64,000 bases of DNA from Chrysomallon squamiferum (taxonomy: Eukaryota; Mollusca; Gastropoda; Neomphalida; Peltospiridae): positions 2,221,948 to 2,285,947 of the forward strand of contig CM022677.1 of assembly GCA_012295275.1 (NCBI GenBank), written 5' to 3'. The notes under the pieces were generated by a model. The model was not told the DNA's origin. It did no database searches and was given only the letters and a program-made list of their open reading frames with translations. Below are positions 46,700 to 58,244 of the stretch, in pieces. The position numbers and the translations under genes are program-made. The first letter of the stretch is position 1. Every line of letters begins with the position of its first letter.

Positions 46700-49530
46700 C
46701 TTAGTGGTTTATATAGTCCATTAATAGCATCATCCCTAACAGTTAAGACCTGTGTTGTTAAACATATTTTTATAATAATAAAACCTGTGGGTGCAAATTC
46801 TATTCTCTGCTAGGAAATCATATGACATTAATATTCTGAATTTGATTTGATATACTACTTCAAACATGATTAGTACAGAGAGAAGTATTGTAAATATAAA
46901 TTATCCATTTGTTAACAGCTGTGAAATCAAAGAATAAATGAATAAATGAATCTAGGATCAAAGGAAATAACAGTTGTATAGCTTATTATGAACTGCAAAA
47001 GAGTTAGCTGTTGTGAAAATATATATTCAGTAAATTAGTTGGCTATTTCTAAGAGAGCTGAATTTGTTAATCTTCACAGCTGATATAAAAATGGCCATTG
47101 AATATATTCCCCTGTCTATGCATCAATAATCCTTTGCTGCTAACTGGAAAGAGTAGAACAAGAAGTGATGACATTGATTCTCATTTTTACATCTTTTTTG
47201 TACAAGTTTTTACGTGCATATATTGTACACCTCTGTTCTTTTGAATGTAACTTCAACCCGTATAACTAAATCACAGAAGCTGGCGTAAGCCTCATCATTT
47301 CCAGCTGAATAATCTGAACTAAAGGTCAGTGGCTAAGTCTGCGTGGATAGTCCTGCCTGTGAGAAGCTACATCTAACAGAACATTTTCTGTTGAGAGAAA
47401 ACATTTTCTAGTGAAAAATATTTGTTATAAACACCTACTATTTAACACTGAATAAAATTTAATTGGAAGTCTGTGGTGATGTCATGAAACAAACTAGTTC
47501 TGTATATCTCAGTATTGCAAATAATCATTAAAAATAGCAAGAAATACTTTGAATTTCAAAATCGAATTTACAAACTGTATTTTCTTATGATGGTTTTAAA
47601 AGATATTTCAACTTTATTAGAAATATATATATTTTTTTTCTTCTACAAAATAAACTTGTATGTGAAAACAATTATTTCTTCTAATATTGTCTTTATATAC
47701 CCAAAATTCTTAAAACTTCAGAGAACAATATATATATATATTGTTGTTGTTGTTCTTTAACATAAGACAATTATTTTTGTCTAGCAGATTTATATCCAAC
47801 ACTCATGTCTTAATCTGTATTTAATACTTTATAAATGTCACTGACTTTGCTAACAGCTTCTTTCCATTAAAATCTTTATTCAGTATCAACTGCATATACT
47901 TCACTTTGGTATACAAAATGTTACATTAGTTTTCAAAGAGTCACACTTATTTTATTTAAATGTTCTCTAATTTTTCCTTTTTTTTTTTTTTCACTTTTGT
48001 TGATAATATTAAAATCTTCACTCTGAGTAGTGGCTGACTGTCACTTGAGATCCAGCAACGTACCACTGCCTTGACAGTAACAGTTTAGTTCATGAACCAA
48101 TATTTTTCCAATTTTGAGCACAGGTTTGAGAATACAGAGAAACGTGTTGTGTATAATATTACACTGAGCTGTGTACATTGTCTTTGAATCATTTCACTGC
48201 TACTGACCTGTACGTCTGTAGCAGAACAGACAACAGCTGCCAGCGTGAGACCTGAAACAGGGAAATAAGCTTGTCATCGAATACTATCAATAAACATTAC
48301 TCCTGCTGTAATTGGATAAAAAAAAAAAATAATAAAAAAAAAGAATAAAAGATCCAGAACATAATAGAAATACTGTGCTATCAGATTTTGCTCTGAAAAT
48401 TACATGTACTCGGATCCTATGTCTAAATTTCACTTTTAATCTCCACATTATCTTTAATGTGTCAATATGCACAGCAATCAAAATTTAGTTCTACAATTTC
48501 ATTTTCTAAAAAGAAGAAGAAGAAGAAGAATATAAAAAACACCTTTACATTAAAGCAATATTAACATAAAAATTAACACTAAAAAAAAAAATCCCCACAA
48601 AACAAACACAATAGCAACAACAGCATGATGTTGATGATGGTGATGATGATAATAATAATAAGAAGAAGAAAGACATATTGAAATGGACATTTGCTTGTAT
48701 CAAAGTTAATAATATAAAAATTTGGAATTAAACTAAGACACTAATGAAAATATATCACTATTAAGTTAAGATAAAAAGCAGCAAACTGAATAAATTATGT
48801 TAAATCTTGGTTTCCCTTGACAACAAATATAAAATGTAAGACTGAAAATGAGCATTAATAAATCGAAAAAAAGATTCTTATGTTGTTTTGATAAAACACA
48901 GTAACTGCACATATAACAACACAAACTAACCCATGTCATCTTATACATATGTATAATATTATAAATATTTTCAAAATTTAAGAAAATTAATATTTATTTA
49001 ACTGTTTTTGCTATTGCTATTCTGATTTCAGAAAATAAAAATGATAACCAGAGCAATAAACCACAGAACACCTGGAATGTTAACAACTAATAAATTATAA
49101 TAAAATAAATAAATGTTTTTAAAACAGAAGAGAAAAATATTCATCATTTTTTGTTATTATTTTTCATTAATATATGAAATATAATTGTATAAAGCTTTAG
49201 CCAACTATAAGCTTGAACTGAGGAATTACATGGATAAATTTTACTCATAACACGTTTTAGAAATCAGACATCAGATTTATCATCTTCAAATTTAACATTA
49301 AAAACAGATTCAGCAATTTTCTTGTTTGTTTTTTCTTCTTCTTTTTTTTCTACAAATTATTTTTTGTGATACTATAAAAAGTCTTACAATTTAGATATAT
49401 TTTCTAAATTCTACTATTTTATATTAATATTTCTTTCATTAGTTTTTACTCAGTCTTCACAACACAAACTAATTCTTGAGACATGAAGTTATTATTATTT
49501 TTATATAAATGTAAGTAGTTTATTATACTT
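46700..49530. other. mostly non-coding, one weak exon candidate
   Basis: No confident gene. On the minus strand a CCCTGTTTCAG acceptor at about 48252 precedes an open block (GLTLAAVVCSATDVQV, then SSSEMIQRQCTQLSV), not recognised. AAG/GAT/AAT microsatellite runs lie near 48513-48670. Confidence 0.35.
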
Positions 49531-49532
49531 AC

Positions 49533-49640
49533 TCAGTGTACCCCTCCACTTCAGGTCACAACTGATACATCTTGGTTTCATTCCATCTCCAATACAAATA
49601 TTTCTTATCTGTTTAGCATTTGTTGTCCAGGTTTAGTAGT
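49533..49640 (-). pseudogene. MARS1-like: MARS1-like exon, DLKW region (copy 3)
   Basis: Minus strand reads WTTNAKQIRNICIGDGMKPR followed by CISCDLKWRGTL, ending at donor GTAAGT (49532). In cytosolic methionyl-tRNA synthetases the stretch W..NA..I......DG.KPRCI.RDLKWG lies in the catalytic domain after the zinc knuckles, which is exactly the position expected from the next exon at 50183. The Arg of RDLKW is Cys here, and Gly-Thr-Pro reads RGTL. A stop lies two codons before the Trp in that frame, so either an acceptor lies between or the frame is broken. No equivalent survives in copy 1. Confidence 0.75.
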
Positions 49641-50182
49641 GAAAATTTTATCAGCTACAATCTGATAAATTAATAAAATACATAAATTATAACAGTAGCC
49701 CTATACACACAAACATACAGTTATATATACACACCCAAACACCAACACACATCTACCCATACAAACACAGATACTTAAACAATTCATTATCAAGATAGTT
49801 GTTATCTAAGCCAGTGATGAAATACCAATATATATAGCATGAGTCAGTGTTTATGTGTGTGTGTGTGTGTGTGTAAAATGTATGGACATGGGTGTTTTTA
49901 TATATATGTGGTGTGCACCAGTGTATATATACATGTTAACGAATATGATTAAGCCGAATATTATTGATTGATAAGGTTACTAGCATTATTTAATTATTAA
50001 GATATTCTAACAATTTTACATTTTCTTATATAATGACAACCACAAATAAATGTTAATTATTAAATTCACACCAAACAAATGTTGGAGTCTTTAGAATTTA
50101 CATATTTAATTGAAAATGAAAAAAAATGAGAAGGACATGAAACTTTATCAGCAATGAATCAATAAAAACAAATCAAGTTTAC

Positions 50183-50336
50183 CTTTGGTAGATCTAAAAA
50201 TAGTTGATGTGATGTTTTAATGACTGGTAATGACTTACAAGATTTATATTTTGTGTTTTTCATTTCTACAGCATTGATGAGTCACATACATCACACTAGT
50301 GACCTCTCATATTGTGATAGCCACACTTTGAACATT
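50183..50336 (-). pseudogene. MARS1-like: MARS1-like exon, zinc-knuckle region (copy 3)
   Basis: Minus strand: CSKCGYHNMRGH, TAG, CDVC, frame change, LINAVEMKNTKYKSCK, then SLPVIKTSHQLFLDLPK and donor GTAAAC. The first CxxC knuckle is intact (Ser in copy 1), and so are the donor and LFLDLPK. Its own nonsense change sits just before CDVC. The missing bases between CDVC and LINA are shared with copy 1. A 38-base stretch inside (50266-50303) happens to start with GT and end with AG, but it contains the CDVC and LIN codons, so it is exon, not intron. Confidence 0.8.
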
Positions 50337-50349
50337 CTGAAATAATCAC

Positions 50350-50600
50350 ACTAAAACAAGTAATAATAAAATTAACTGTAATAATAATAACATATATAAT
50401 AAGTAATAATAAAATTAACTGAAACAATAATAAAATATGTAATTAGTAATAATAAAATTAGCTGTAGTAAGAATAACATACGTAATAAGTAATAATAAAA
50501 TTAAGTGTAATAAAAATAACTTACATAACAAGTAATAATAAATTTAACTGAATAAAAATAGCATATGATAAGTAATAGTAAAATTAGCTGAAATAACAAT
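50350..50600. repeat. imperfect tandem repeat of about 40-50 bp
   Basis: AGTAATAATAAAATTAACTG recurs about five times with short AT-rich linkers. The same arrangement, with fewer copies, is at 17648-17810. Confidence 0.75.
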
Positions 50601-50784
50601 AACATATATAACTAATTTTAGAAAAAACCATAAGACTAATTAATTGAATAACAAAATAATAATATATTATTTACAATAAAACAAACAAAACTTAGAATAC
50701 AAATAGTGTAGTTCAAAAGCTAAAATAATAAAACAGAAATTTGCAAAGGAAGATAACTCTAACACATAAAATAAAATGTGTTAC

Positions 50785-50893
50785 CTGGAGAAAACATAAG
50801 AACTGACTACACAACCAGTGATGTTGCCATGGTGAGGGACAGTGCTGATATATGGTGAAGCACTGGTGACTAATATATTTGTTTTGCCATGTT
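50785..50893 (-). pseudogene. MARS1-like: MARS1-like exon with the HIGH-type motif (copy 3)
   Basis: Open over the whole exon: GKTNILVTSASPYISTVPHH, then [15 protein letters not shown], with donor GTAACA. SALPY reads SASPY here, while VFSR at the end is closer to the usual VFAR than copy 1 (VSSR). HHGN is again in place of HLGN. The acceptor region reads TATCCAGAAC, so the exon would begin two bases earlier than in copy 1. Confidence 0.82.
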
Positions 50894-51048
50894 CTGGATA
50901 AACTAAACTAACTAAATAAATAAATAAATAAATAAGAAAACAGGTAAGTAACTATAGAAAATAAATACACAAATAAAAGGTAGTCATGTACATATACATA
51001 TTGAAATGTATTGCTTGACACATGTGCAAACACACAGACACACACACA

Positions 51049-51049
<1 letters not shown>

Positions 51050-51102
<53 letters not shown>
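51050..51102. repeat. (CT)n microsatellite
   Basis: About 26 CT units, directly after an ACACAC run. Confidence 0.92.
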
Positions 51103-51104
<2 letters not shown>

Positions 51105-51401
51105 TTATTTACTAAAGATATTGCAACATATTTAATAAATATTTAATTTGATTTTGTAAAGTTAATTTATTAATTACTTATTTATCAGTATTATTAAAGT
51201 ATTTACAGTAAGGTGATACCATTTGTTTAGTAACATTTATGTGACAACTGATTACATATTAAAATGATTAATCTTAAATTTTCTCACTCTTGGTTTTACA
51301 CCAATCTCAGATCTCTTCTCCCAATATGTGACTGCTTCTATCAGTTCTACAGAGTAATAATGTTCTGAAATCATAAAAGTTAATTATAAGTATAATATTA
51401 C

Positions 51402-51460
51402 CTGAGTAGGATCCAACATTATCCATGTTTTATCTTGCAAACCAACATTCTTAAACAATC
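51402..51460 (-). pseudogene. MARS1-like: MARS1-like N-terminal exon 3 (copy 3)
   Basis: Homologous to 18568-18627 but 59 bases long: two bases lost and one gained, so DCLRMLVCKIKHG runs into TAA. Confidence 0.5.
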
Positions 51461-51543
51461 CTCTCAAAAACAAACACACACACACACACACACACACAAT
51501 AAGAATTATAAAATTCTAATAAACATAATATAGACAAACTTAC

Positions 51544-51618
51544 AATAGTTGTATAGTCTGTTGTTTTCCATAATGTTTAGGTACAAAACTCTTCCCAGTG
51601 TGAGTTGATTTCAGTTTC
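51544..51618 (-). pseudogene. MARS1-like: MARS1-like N-terminal exon 2 (copy 3)
   Basis: Homologous to 18705-18779, same length. ETEINSHWEEFCT ends in TAA where copy 1 has AAA. Confidence 0.5.
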
Positions 51619-52393
51619 CTGGTCTCAAAACTAACAGATGTTAAACCAGGATGAAATAACAGAGTTCTGTTATAGAAGCTGTAAATAAATTAGAATAAAA
51701 ATGAATATTTAATAATATCTCTGTACTTTTTTAATGTTACTGGTTATCATTATTTATATATGAAGAATGATTACTATTAAAGAAAACTGTTAATATCATG
51801 TTAACATTTTTAAATATTAAAATTTGTTAAGTATAAAACTAAATTTATAAATAGAAATTGTACAAAGAGAAATTCCTCTGTGAGAGTTCTTTACTGGCAG
51901 ATAAAGGATGTTTTACATGCAGCTTCAAAAGACAGGAATGTACATCAGACTACAATAATGATTATTCCAATAATACAAATAATAAAGGATGATGATGATG
52001 ATGATGATGATAATAATAACAAGAGTAATGATAATGATAGAAAAAGAAGAAGATTGACAAGAATAATAAGCTAAATAGTAATAAAAAAAATCTTGTGATT
52101 CTTTTGTCTGCAGTAAGTTTTCAACACTGATGTGAACCCTACAACAGTTTAGTTCATAATAATACATATACAACATTAATAGTAATCTGAATACAAATAA
52201 CAAAATTCTGAATAATAAAATTAAAAAAAACAAACTGGATGAAAATTCCTCTCACAATTTAGTTTATAATAATACATCTTTAACAACTCATCTGAATGAA
52301 AATTCCTCTCACTCTTTAACACTCATCTGAGACCTGGTCCATAACAAGCATACATGAACATTATTTGTTCTTCACAACTTGTTAAAAACTTAC

Positions 52394-52504
52394 CTTTAAT
52401 GAAGACAGCCCTTGATCAACGGTGACCAATTTAACTGCTTTGACTACAGGTGTTTGTGTAAGAACAGAACATCCCCAAGTCATCACTGCAGGAAACAGTT
52501 TCAT
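52394..52504 (-). pseudogene. MARS1-like: MARS1-like initiator exon (copy 3)
   Basis: ATG at 52504-52502 opens MKLFPAVMTWGCSVLTQTPV, then VKAVKLVTVDQGLSSLK, ending at donor GTAAGT. It is open over all 37 codons, as in copy 1. The upstream acceptor is a GT-purine variant (TCTCTACAG). Later exons are broken. Confidence 0.65.
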
Positions 52505-53344
52505 ATCCTCTGTAGAGAAAAATAAATTTAAAATGAATTAAATATTTAAATACATAGTGTGTCATAAGATATTTTAACCATTATACAAGCTTAATGGGAC
52601 AAATTAATCAAAATAAAACACTTCAGATGATGTCAGTAACTGAATAAGAGAAAATATTAATATACACTTAAAAAAAATAATTAAAAAAAAATAATAAGAA
52701 GAACTGTAGATGATATCAGTAATTAATTAAAAGCAAAACAATTAATATCAATGATAATTAAAAGAAAGAAAAAAGAAAAGAAAAAATAACTACATAAATA
52801 AATAAAAAAATTAAATCAAAACAGATCCATATGAGTCTGTTAATTAATGTTGATAATACAACATTCAATTCTTTTGAGTTTGTGTGTGTATATCTATCTG
52901 TATATTACTTCAAAGGTGGAAGTACTGATTTCGTTTGAGACAATGATATAAAAGATTATTATGCTTACATGTTATCTCAAAACACATAACAATACTACCA
53001 ATAGGAGCGATTTTTAAAATAAAATTCAATATTAATATTATCTGAAAATATATGTAAATTAAGAGGTCATAATAAAGATTTTAAAATATTAGTGCATGAT
53101 TGTGGTTTCAGAAACTATATGAAGAAAATTTTAAACACAGCCCAACAAAAATAAATAATTTCAACAAAAGAACCTCCATTAACACAAAATATATCTCTCA
53201 CATGATAAATATCTAACACAGACCTTTCCATTCTTGTTTGTTTTAATGATGTTATATTCACCTTCACCAGTGTGTCCAGTTCACCACTGATTTAACACTA
53301 ACAGCAAACACATTGCAGCATTGAGTCAATGAGAAGTTGTAAAT

Positions 53345-54870
53345 GAGTTGAATTTTGACCACCACCCTAAACTCACAAATTACAATAACTAGAAAACCTC
53401 CAATAACTCAATATTTACAACTGAAAGATATTTCACCAAAGCAGACTGGGAAGGATTCTACAAAACATGGAAACATATTAAACAAAAAAAACACAAACGA
53501 AACTGACACACATTGCACATCTCTTACCAACATGATAGAATCAGCTGTCACTGAACACAAAACCCAAAACCAAAACAAACAAACTTGAAAAATACAAAAT
53601 AGTCAAAAACTTGAGTAATAATACTTGGTCTTTTTAATGTAAGTTGGTAAATAGAAAAGATACCAACAGACTGGAAACTTGCATAAACCTTACAAATACC
53701 ATTCACTACCAATCAACTGCAGACCAGTTACACTAACATCACACATGTAAAACCCTTGACACACTGGTAAAACACACACCTGAACAAACACTTAAAAAAA
53801 AACAATTTAACAAGTAAACAACAAAACACTACAACAGTTTACTAAATTCCATTCAGTAAATCAAACAAAGTAATTACAGTTTTAATAGATTTCTGGTGTG
53901 CAGGCAGATCTCTAAACAACCAAATACAAACATACCTAAACAACTTGAATGACTGCCTTTAAACTGAGAGATAAAGATTTCACTTAGACAGTATCCCTCC
54001 TCTCTAATAAAGTAAAAGAAAAAAAGAAAGAAAGATAACAGCAAAATAACACTAAAAATAGATATCCATTTAATAACAAAGAAAATCATTCAAATTTTTA
54101 GTAGTCACATTTGACAGTCAACTTCAGATGCCACATACAGAAAATAATCACATCTTGTAAAAACTTTTACCAACTATCACACTGCCTGACATACAACACT
54201 TGAAATACAGACAAAAACCTACACATACTAAAATACTGTTAAAATCCATTCTCAGTAGCAAACATCTCATGAAGGATCTAGGCCCTGATCAACCCTTTAA
54301 AACTCACCTTTCACTATAATCTAGTTTTTAAACAACAGTCAGCCATATTGAAATGGAGACTGGTGTGGGTGAATGTTGCAATCAGCAAATAGTAAAGAAA
54401 TAAAATAAACATTAGTTACACCTTTCATCATAAAAACCCAAAATCATTTTAGTAACAAACTACATAACAACAACATTACCAGACTCAGAATCAGATAGTC
54501 CACCTATCTAAACACAATCAAATTCAAACAGAAAATCATTTTAGTAACAAACTACCTAACAAACAGACTTTGAATTAACAACAACCTAAACTCAACAAAT
54601 TCAAACCAAAAAATCATTTTAGTAACAAACTACCTAACAACCTTACCAGACTTTGAATCAGCTACTCCACCAATCTAAACACAATCAAATTCAAACAGAA
54701 AATAAACACAACACCAAACTGAAGCTGTGGAATTTCTGAAACCATGAAACATTACTTATTTCTCTGTCCACATTTTTCCAGTGACCACCTAATGCTACAT
54801 GACACATTCAATAAATTAAAAATTGAATTTCCATTAAAAAACATCTTGATAGCAACAGTGAAAAACTGAG
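53345..54870 (+). mobile_element. decayed Jockey-like non-LTR retrotransposon
   Basis: On the plus strand, pieces of a reverse-transcriptase ORF follow in the right order across several frames: IPTDWKLA and CRPVTLTS (about 53662-53735, the EDWKLA...DYRPVSLTS-type region), VITVLIDF (about 53870), KFLVVTFDSQLQ (about 54090, thumb region), and SCGISETMKHYLFLCPHFSS (about 54722-54785, the C-terminal zinc-knuckle segment of such elements) followed by LMLHDTFNKLKIEFPLK. Many stops and indels show it is long dead. Around 54440-54680 an AAAATCATTTTAGTAACAAA unit recurs three times, a later tandem change. The 5' ORF1 and endonuclease are missing. The insertion lies just beyond the end of duplicate copy 3. 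Confidence 0.7.
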
Positions 54871-55062
54871 AGCCAAACTTTAATTCAAACAAATAAATAA
54901 ATGTTTGACTAAATAAATTCAAAAACATAACATAAAATAGCACAGACACATAGGTTAAAAAAATAAATAAATAGCATACCCAGTAACAAACAAAACAAAA
55001 ACCAAATACACCAGCACAAAACAATTATATAAATTATTAAATTAACAGATCAACTGACTCAC

Positions 55063-55178
55063 CAGCTGATAGATTTGCTGACACAGAGTTTCAGAACATA
55101 TTTTAAAAATTCCACATTTTCTTGACACAAGGAAGTAAACTGGTTCTGGCTGGAGTGGGCTTTTGGAATGTGAACTTT
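55063..55178 (-). other. candidate exon, unknown gene
   Basis: Minus strand: GTCAGTACAG acceptor, 116 bases open (KVHIPKAHSSQNQFTSLCQE, then NVEFLKYVLKLCVSKSIS), donor GTGAGT. Good splice signals and mixed codons. Helical, leucine-bearing second half. Not recognised. Confidence 0.45.
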
Positions 55179-55412
55179 CTGTACTGACACGTAAAACTGA
55201 AGAAGACAATTAGCTTTTTCTTAAAAATAAAAATTAAAACAAAATGTAAAATAACAAACAAAAACATACTGCAGTATAAAATTAATTAATCTAAGAATTA
55301 ATACAATATCCTTATAATTATATTTACTCCTTTAAATATGTTTCAGAACAGATTCCAGTAAATATTACTTAATCTGTTACAAAAATTACACATTATTCAA
55401 ATGAATTCTTAC

Positions 55413-55625
55413 CCTGTGCAGTAGCAGTCTGTTGATTCTCCCTCCAAAGTGAAGATTTAGTCTCACATGCAGACAGTATTTTCAAATTACTCCCTTTGAA
55501 TCCTGCTACTGACTCGGACAAAATTAGTCATAATCTTGAGGAAAATGCTGCAGAAATTGAATTATCCTTTTCTCTCTCGGAGTTACCATTCAGTCTGCAG
55601 TGCTGTGAGTTTGTTCTGACTAATG
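55413..55625 (-). other. candidate exon with an internal stop
   Basis: Minus strand: TTTTTTACAG acceptor at about 55626 and donor GTAAGA. One frame reads LVRTNSQHCRLNGNSERE, KDNSISAAFSSRL, TGA, then LILSESVAGFKGSNLKIL, SACETKSSLWRENQQTATAQ. A single stop divides an otherwise open 213-base block. It lies just upstream of 55063-55178 on the same strand, so the two may be neighbouring exons of one gene or pseudogene. Confidence 0.4.
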
Positions 55626-55729
55626 CTGTAAAAAAGCAATAAAATATATAAGCAAACACCAGTAACCCCCCAAACACACACACCTCCAAATGTCCTCTAT
55701 ACAAATGAAGGAGAAATGACAAATTAATA

Positions 55730-56287
55730 CAATTTTGTAAAAATCATTTTAATGAGTCTTGTTTATCCAGAAAAAATATATTACAACTGATTTAACATTT
55801 AAATTTTTTTTATTTCCATAGTTAATTCTGTCACAGTATCTAATAAATAATATTATTCTAGAAAAACTTACTTTTTTCTTCTTCTTCTTATGAATATCTA
55901 TTACTGACATTTTCAACTTGAGAAAAAAATGTCATACTGTCTTTCAAGCCGATCATTATGCTCGTTATGTCAGTAAGCACAAGGCTCGAAATTTAAAAAA
56001 ACCCCATTATGTTTAGTCGCCTAAAAAGTATTTTTTGGATCATCTCTTTTTTTTCTATAAGTTATAACACAAGAGCCACTATTAATAATTTTACAGCAAA
56101 TATTTATTTCACATAAAAGGTTTGTTCATAGTTCGATCATTTAAAAGTATCGGCTTACCTTAATTAGTGAACATCTAAAATGAAATACTAAAATTCTTTA
56201 TTAATTAAAATCGCCACAAACATTTAGTCCTAGTTATACAAATCAGCTGGTAATACATTTTCAAACAAACCTTGACAAAAATGGAAT

Positions 56288-56334
<47 letters not shown>

Positions 56335-57160
56335 TTATAGTATTATACGCTTGGATTTTTCAAAAGAAATAAAAATTAAAGCAAAGTGAAATGATGACAG
56401 TGAGTAAAGTTTAGCGTGTGAAAACGAAAAACAATAGCAAATACAAGGTTATAGAGTTATCTTCCATGATAACTTGTTCCGTTAACCAACCGATAATTAT
56501 TAACGTAACGCTCTAAAAAGTTTGCTAAATTTGTTCGTTGGCTTTACTTTAGCCATTTAAAGGTGGAATTTGTTAAGAAAAATAATAGCAACAAATAATT
56601 TCAGAGTTATCTCCTATGATAATTTGTTCCGTTAATCAACCGATAATCCTTTAACGTACTGTTTATAAATTGATGTTAGCAAATTATGTAAGCCGATACG
56701 TCCAACATATGGAACTATGGGAAATCGTTTTATGTGAAATAAATATTTCGATAAAATGATTATAAAATTATTATCTTGTGTTATAATTAAAATATCCTAA
56801 ATAGCTCCCCGATATGATAATCAGTTGTATTAACCATAAGTGAGAATGTTGATCCAGATATCACTTCTCCCCTTCCATTTACTTGTTGTCCTTTTATTGA
56901 GACAGAGCGGGATGTGAATATGACACTTGATGCAGGAGAGATCTGTATTATTACTTTTGTTCTTCTTTTTTTTAATTTTAATTTTTATTTTTTATGTTTT
57001 ATTGTCTTTGCAAACAATAAATATTTTGAGCTGATATTATTCTATTGTAAAAATATAGTTTAAGCGCATTTTAGGTATTTTCTCAGAACAGAATGTTAGA
57101 AGTCGAGTTAAACAGACAGAGTAGTAATTTTACATCTCTATAATTATTTCTGAATAGAAG
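55730..57160. other. AT-rich non-coding stretch
   Basis: No gene. It contains (AAT)n at 56294-56330. It also holds two similar blocks (about 56450-56500 and 56600-56650) sharing GAGTTATCT, TGATAA.TTGTTCCGTTAA and CAACCGATAAT, an old duplication about 150 bases apart. Confidence 0.55.
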
Positions 57161-57162
57161 GT

Positions 57163-57221
57163 GTGGCTGGGATTTGATCTCTGAGCCTGTTAGTTCAATA
57201 GTTGGATGATAGCACTCACTG
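57163..57221 (-). repeat. possible tRNA-derived SINE remnant
   Basis: On the minus strand CAGAGATCAAATCCCAGCCA resembles a B box with its T-arm. Upstream GAGTGCTATCATCCAACTAT could be a D-arm/anticodon arm remnant. Short and weak. Confidence 0.3.
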
Positions 57222-57489
57222 TTAAAATATATATTTGTTTGCGTTACTATTGCAGAATAATTAATGAATGATTGTAATAAGTGAGGAAATGTATGAATTT
57301 AAAATATGAGGCAAAAGCCAGAATGTTACTGGGTCTTTTTTTAATTTTTCTTTTTGTCCTCATGTTTCTGTTTCACTTATACATTTGTTTTTTCTCTTTG
57401 ATCATCTTCCTCCTCCATTTGTGTTTTTTCTTTTTTTTTTTTTTTTTTTTTGCCATCAGTTTATTTTTCCTTGGATTATTAGTATTAAT

Positions 57490-57494
<5 letters not shown>

Positions 57495-57576
<82 letters not shown>

Positions 57577-57602
57577 GTTGTTGTTGTTGTTGTTGTTGTT
57601 TT
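57495..57602. repeat. (AAT)n(ATT)n(TTG)n compound microsatellite
   Basis: About 64 bases of AAT, then ATT, then TTG units. The compound order parallels the arrays at 4 and 6.7 kb, without their flanks. Confidence 0.92.
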
Positions 57603-57619
57603 TGTTATGATTATTATTG

Positions 57620-58197
57620 TTTTTTTTATTGTTATTGCCATTATTATCGCCATTATTATCATTTACTATTATTGTTATTTTTAAAAATAAATATAATGTT
57701 TTCCGTTTCTGATGTTGCTTTGTTTCTCATTATTAATGCAGTTTTCAGATAAATTTGAATGAATTGTTACGAATGCAGTAAACATCTCTTCTGTAACAGT
57801 AATCTAAATATTCCAGTGAAGAAATGTGTGTATGTTGTTTATAATTTTCATTATAGTTTGTTATTCTTGAACTCGGTAGTCTCAGAAAAACATGCTGTGT
57901 TGGTTAAACAAGTGCACACTTCAGCATCAAACCTATCTCTGAAAATATATCCTTTTTCATAGAACATGATTACTGTAAACACTCGTGTGAAAACAACTGT
58001 GATTTCTTCAAGTGAGGATAATGTAAATTCTCTTAACCCACTTGATCGCTGACTGTAAATCATAAAACAAAAGACCTGAATTAATATGAGGAACACGTTT
58101 TTATTAGTTTGCGTATATTTCAATAAAAATATTCAGGCATTTTATTTACACATTCATATTCACAAAATAAATTTAGATAGTACAATTTTACATTTTT

Positions 58198-58244
<47 letters not shown>

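Larger units (their letters stand above)
49795..53040. repeat. older duplicate of 17095-20165 (copy 3)
   Basis: See 17095-20165. Similarity to the 6.6-kb units stops near 53040, before the promoter-like block, so copy 3 has no counterpart of the CpG-retaining first exon. Confidence 0.8.

Noticed and set aside
50266-50303. 38-base GT...AG interval taken at first as a tiny intron
   Set aside because: It contains codons for CDVC and part of LINAVE, matching the synthetase knuckle region in order, so it is exonic and the GT/AG ends are chance.
57281-57684. Overlapping plus-strand frames with Ile/Asn/Leu runs
   Set aside because: By-products of the compound microsatellite and poly-T tract.
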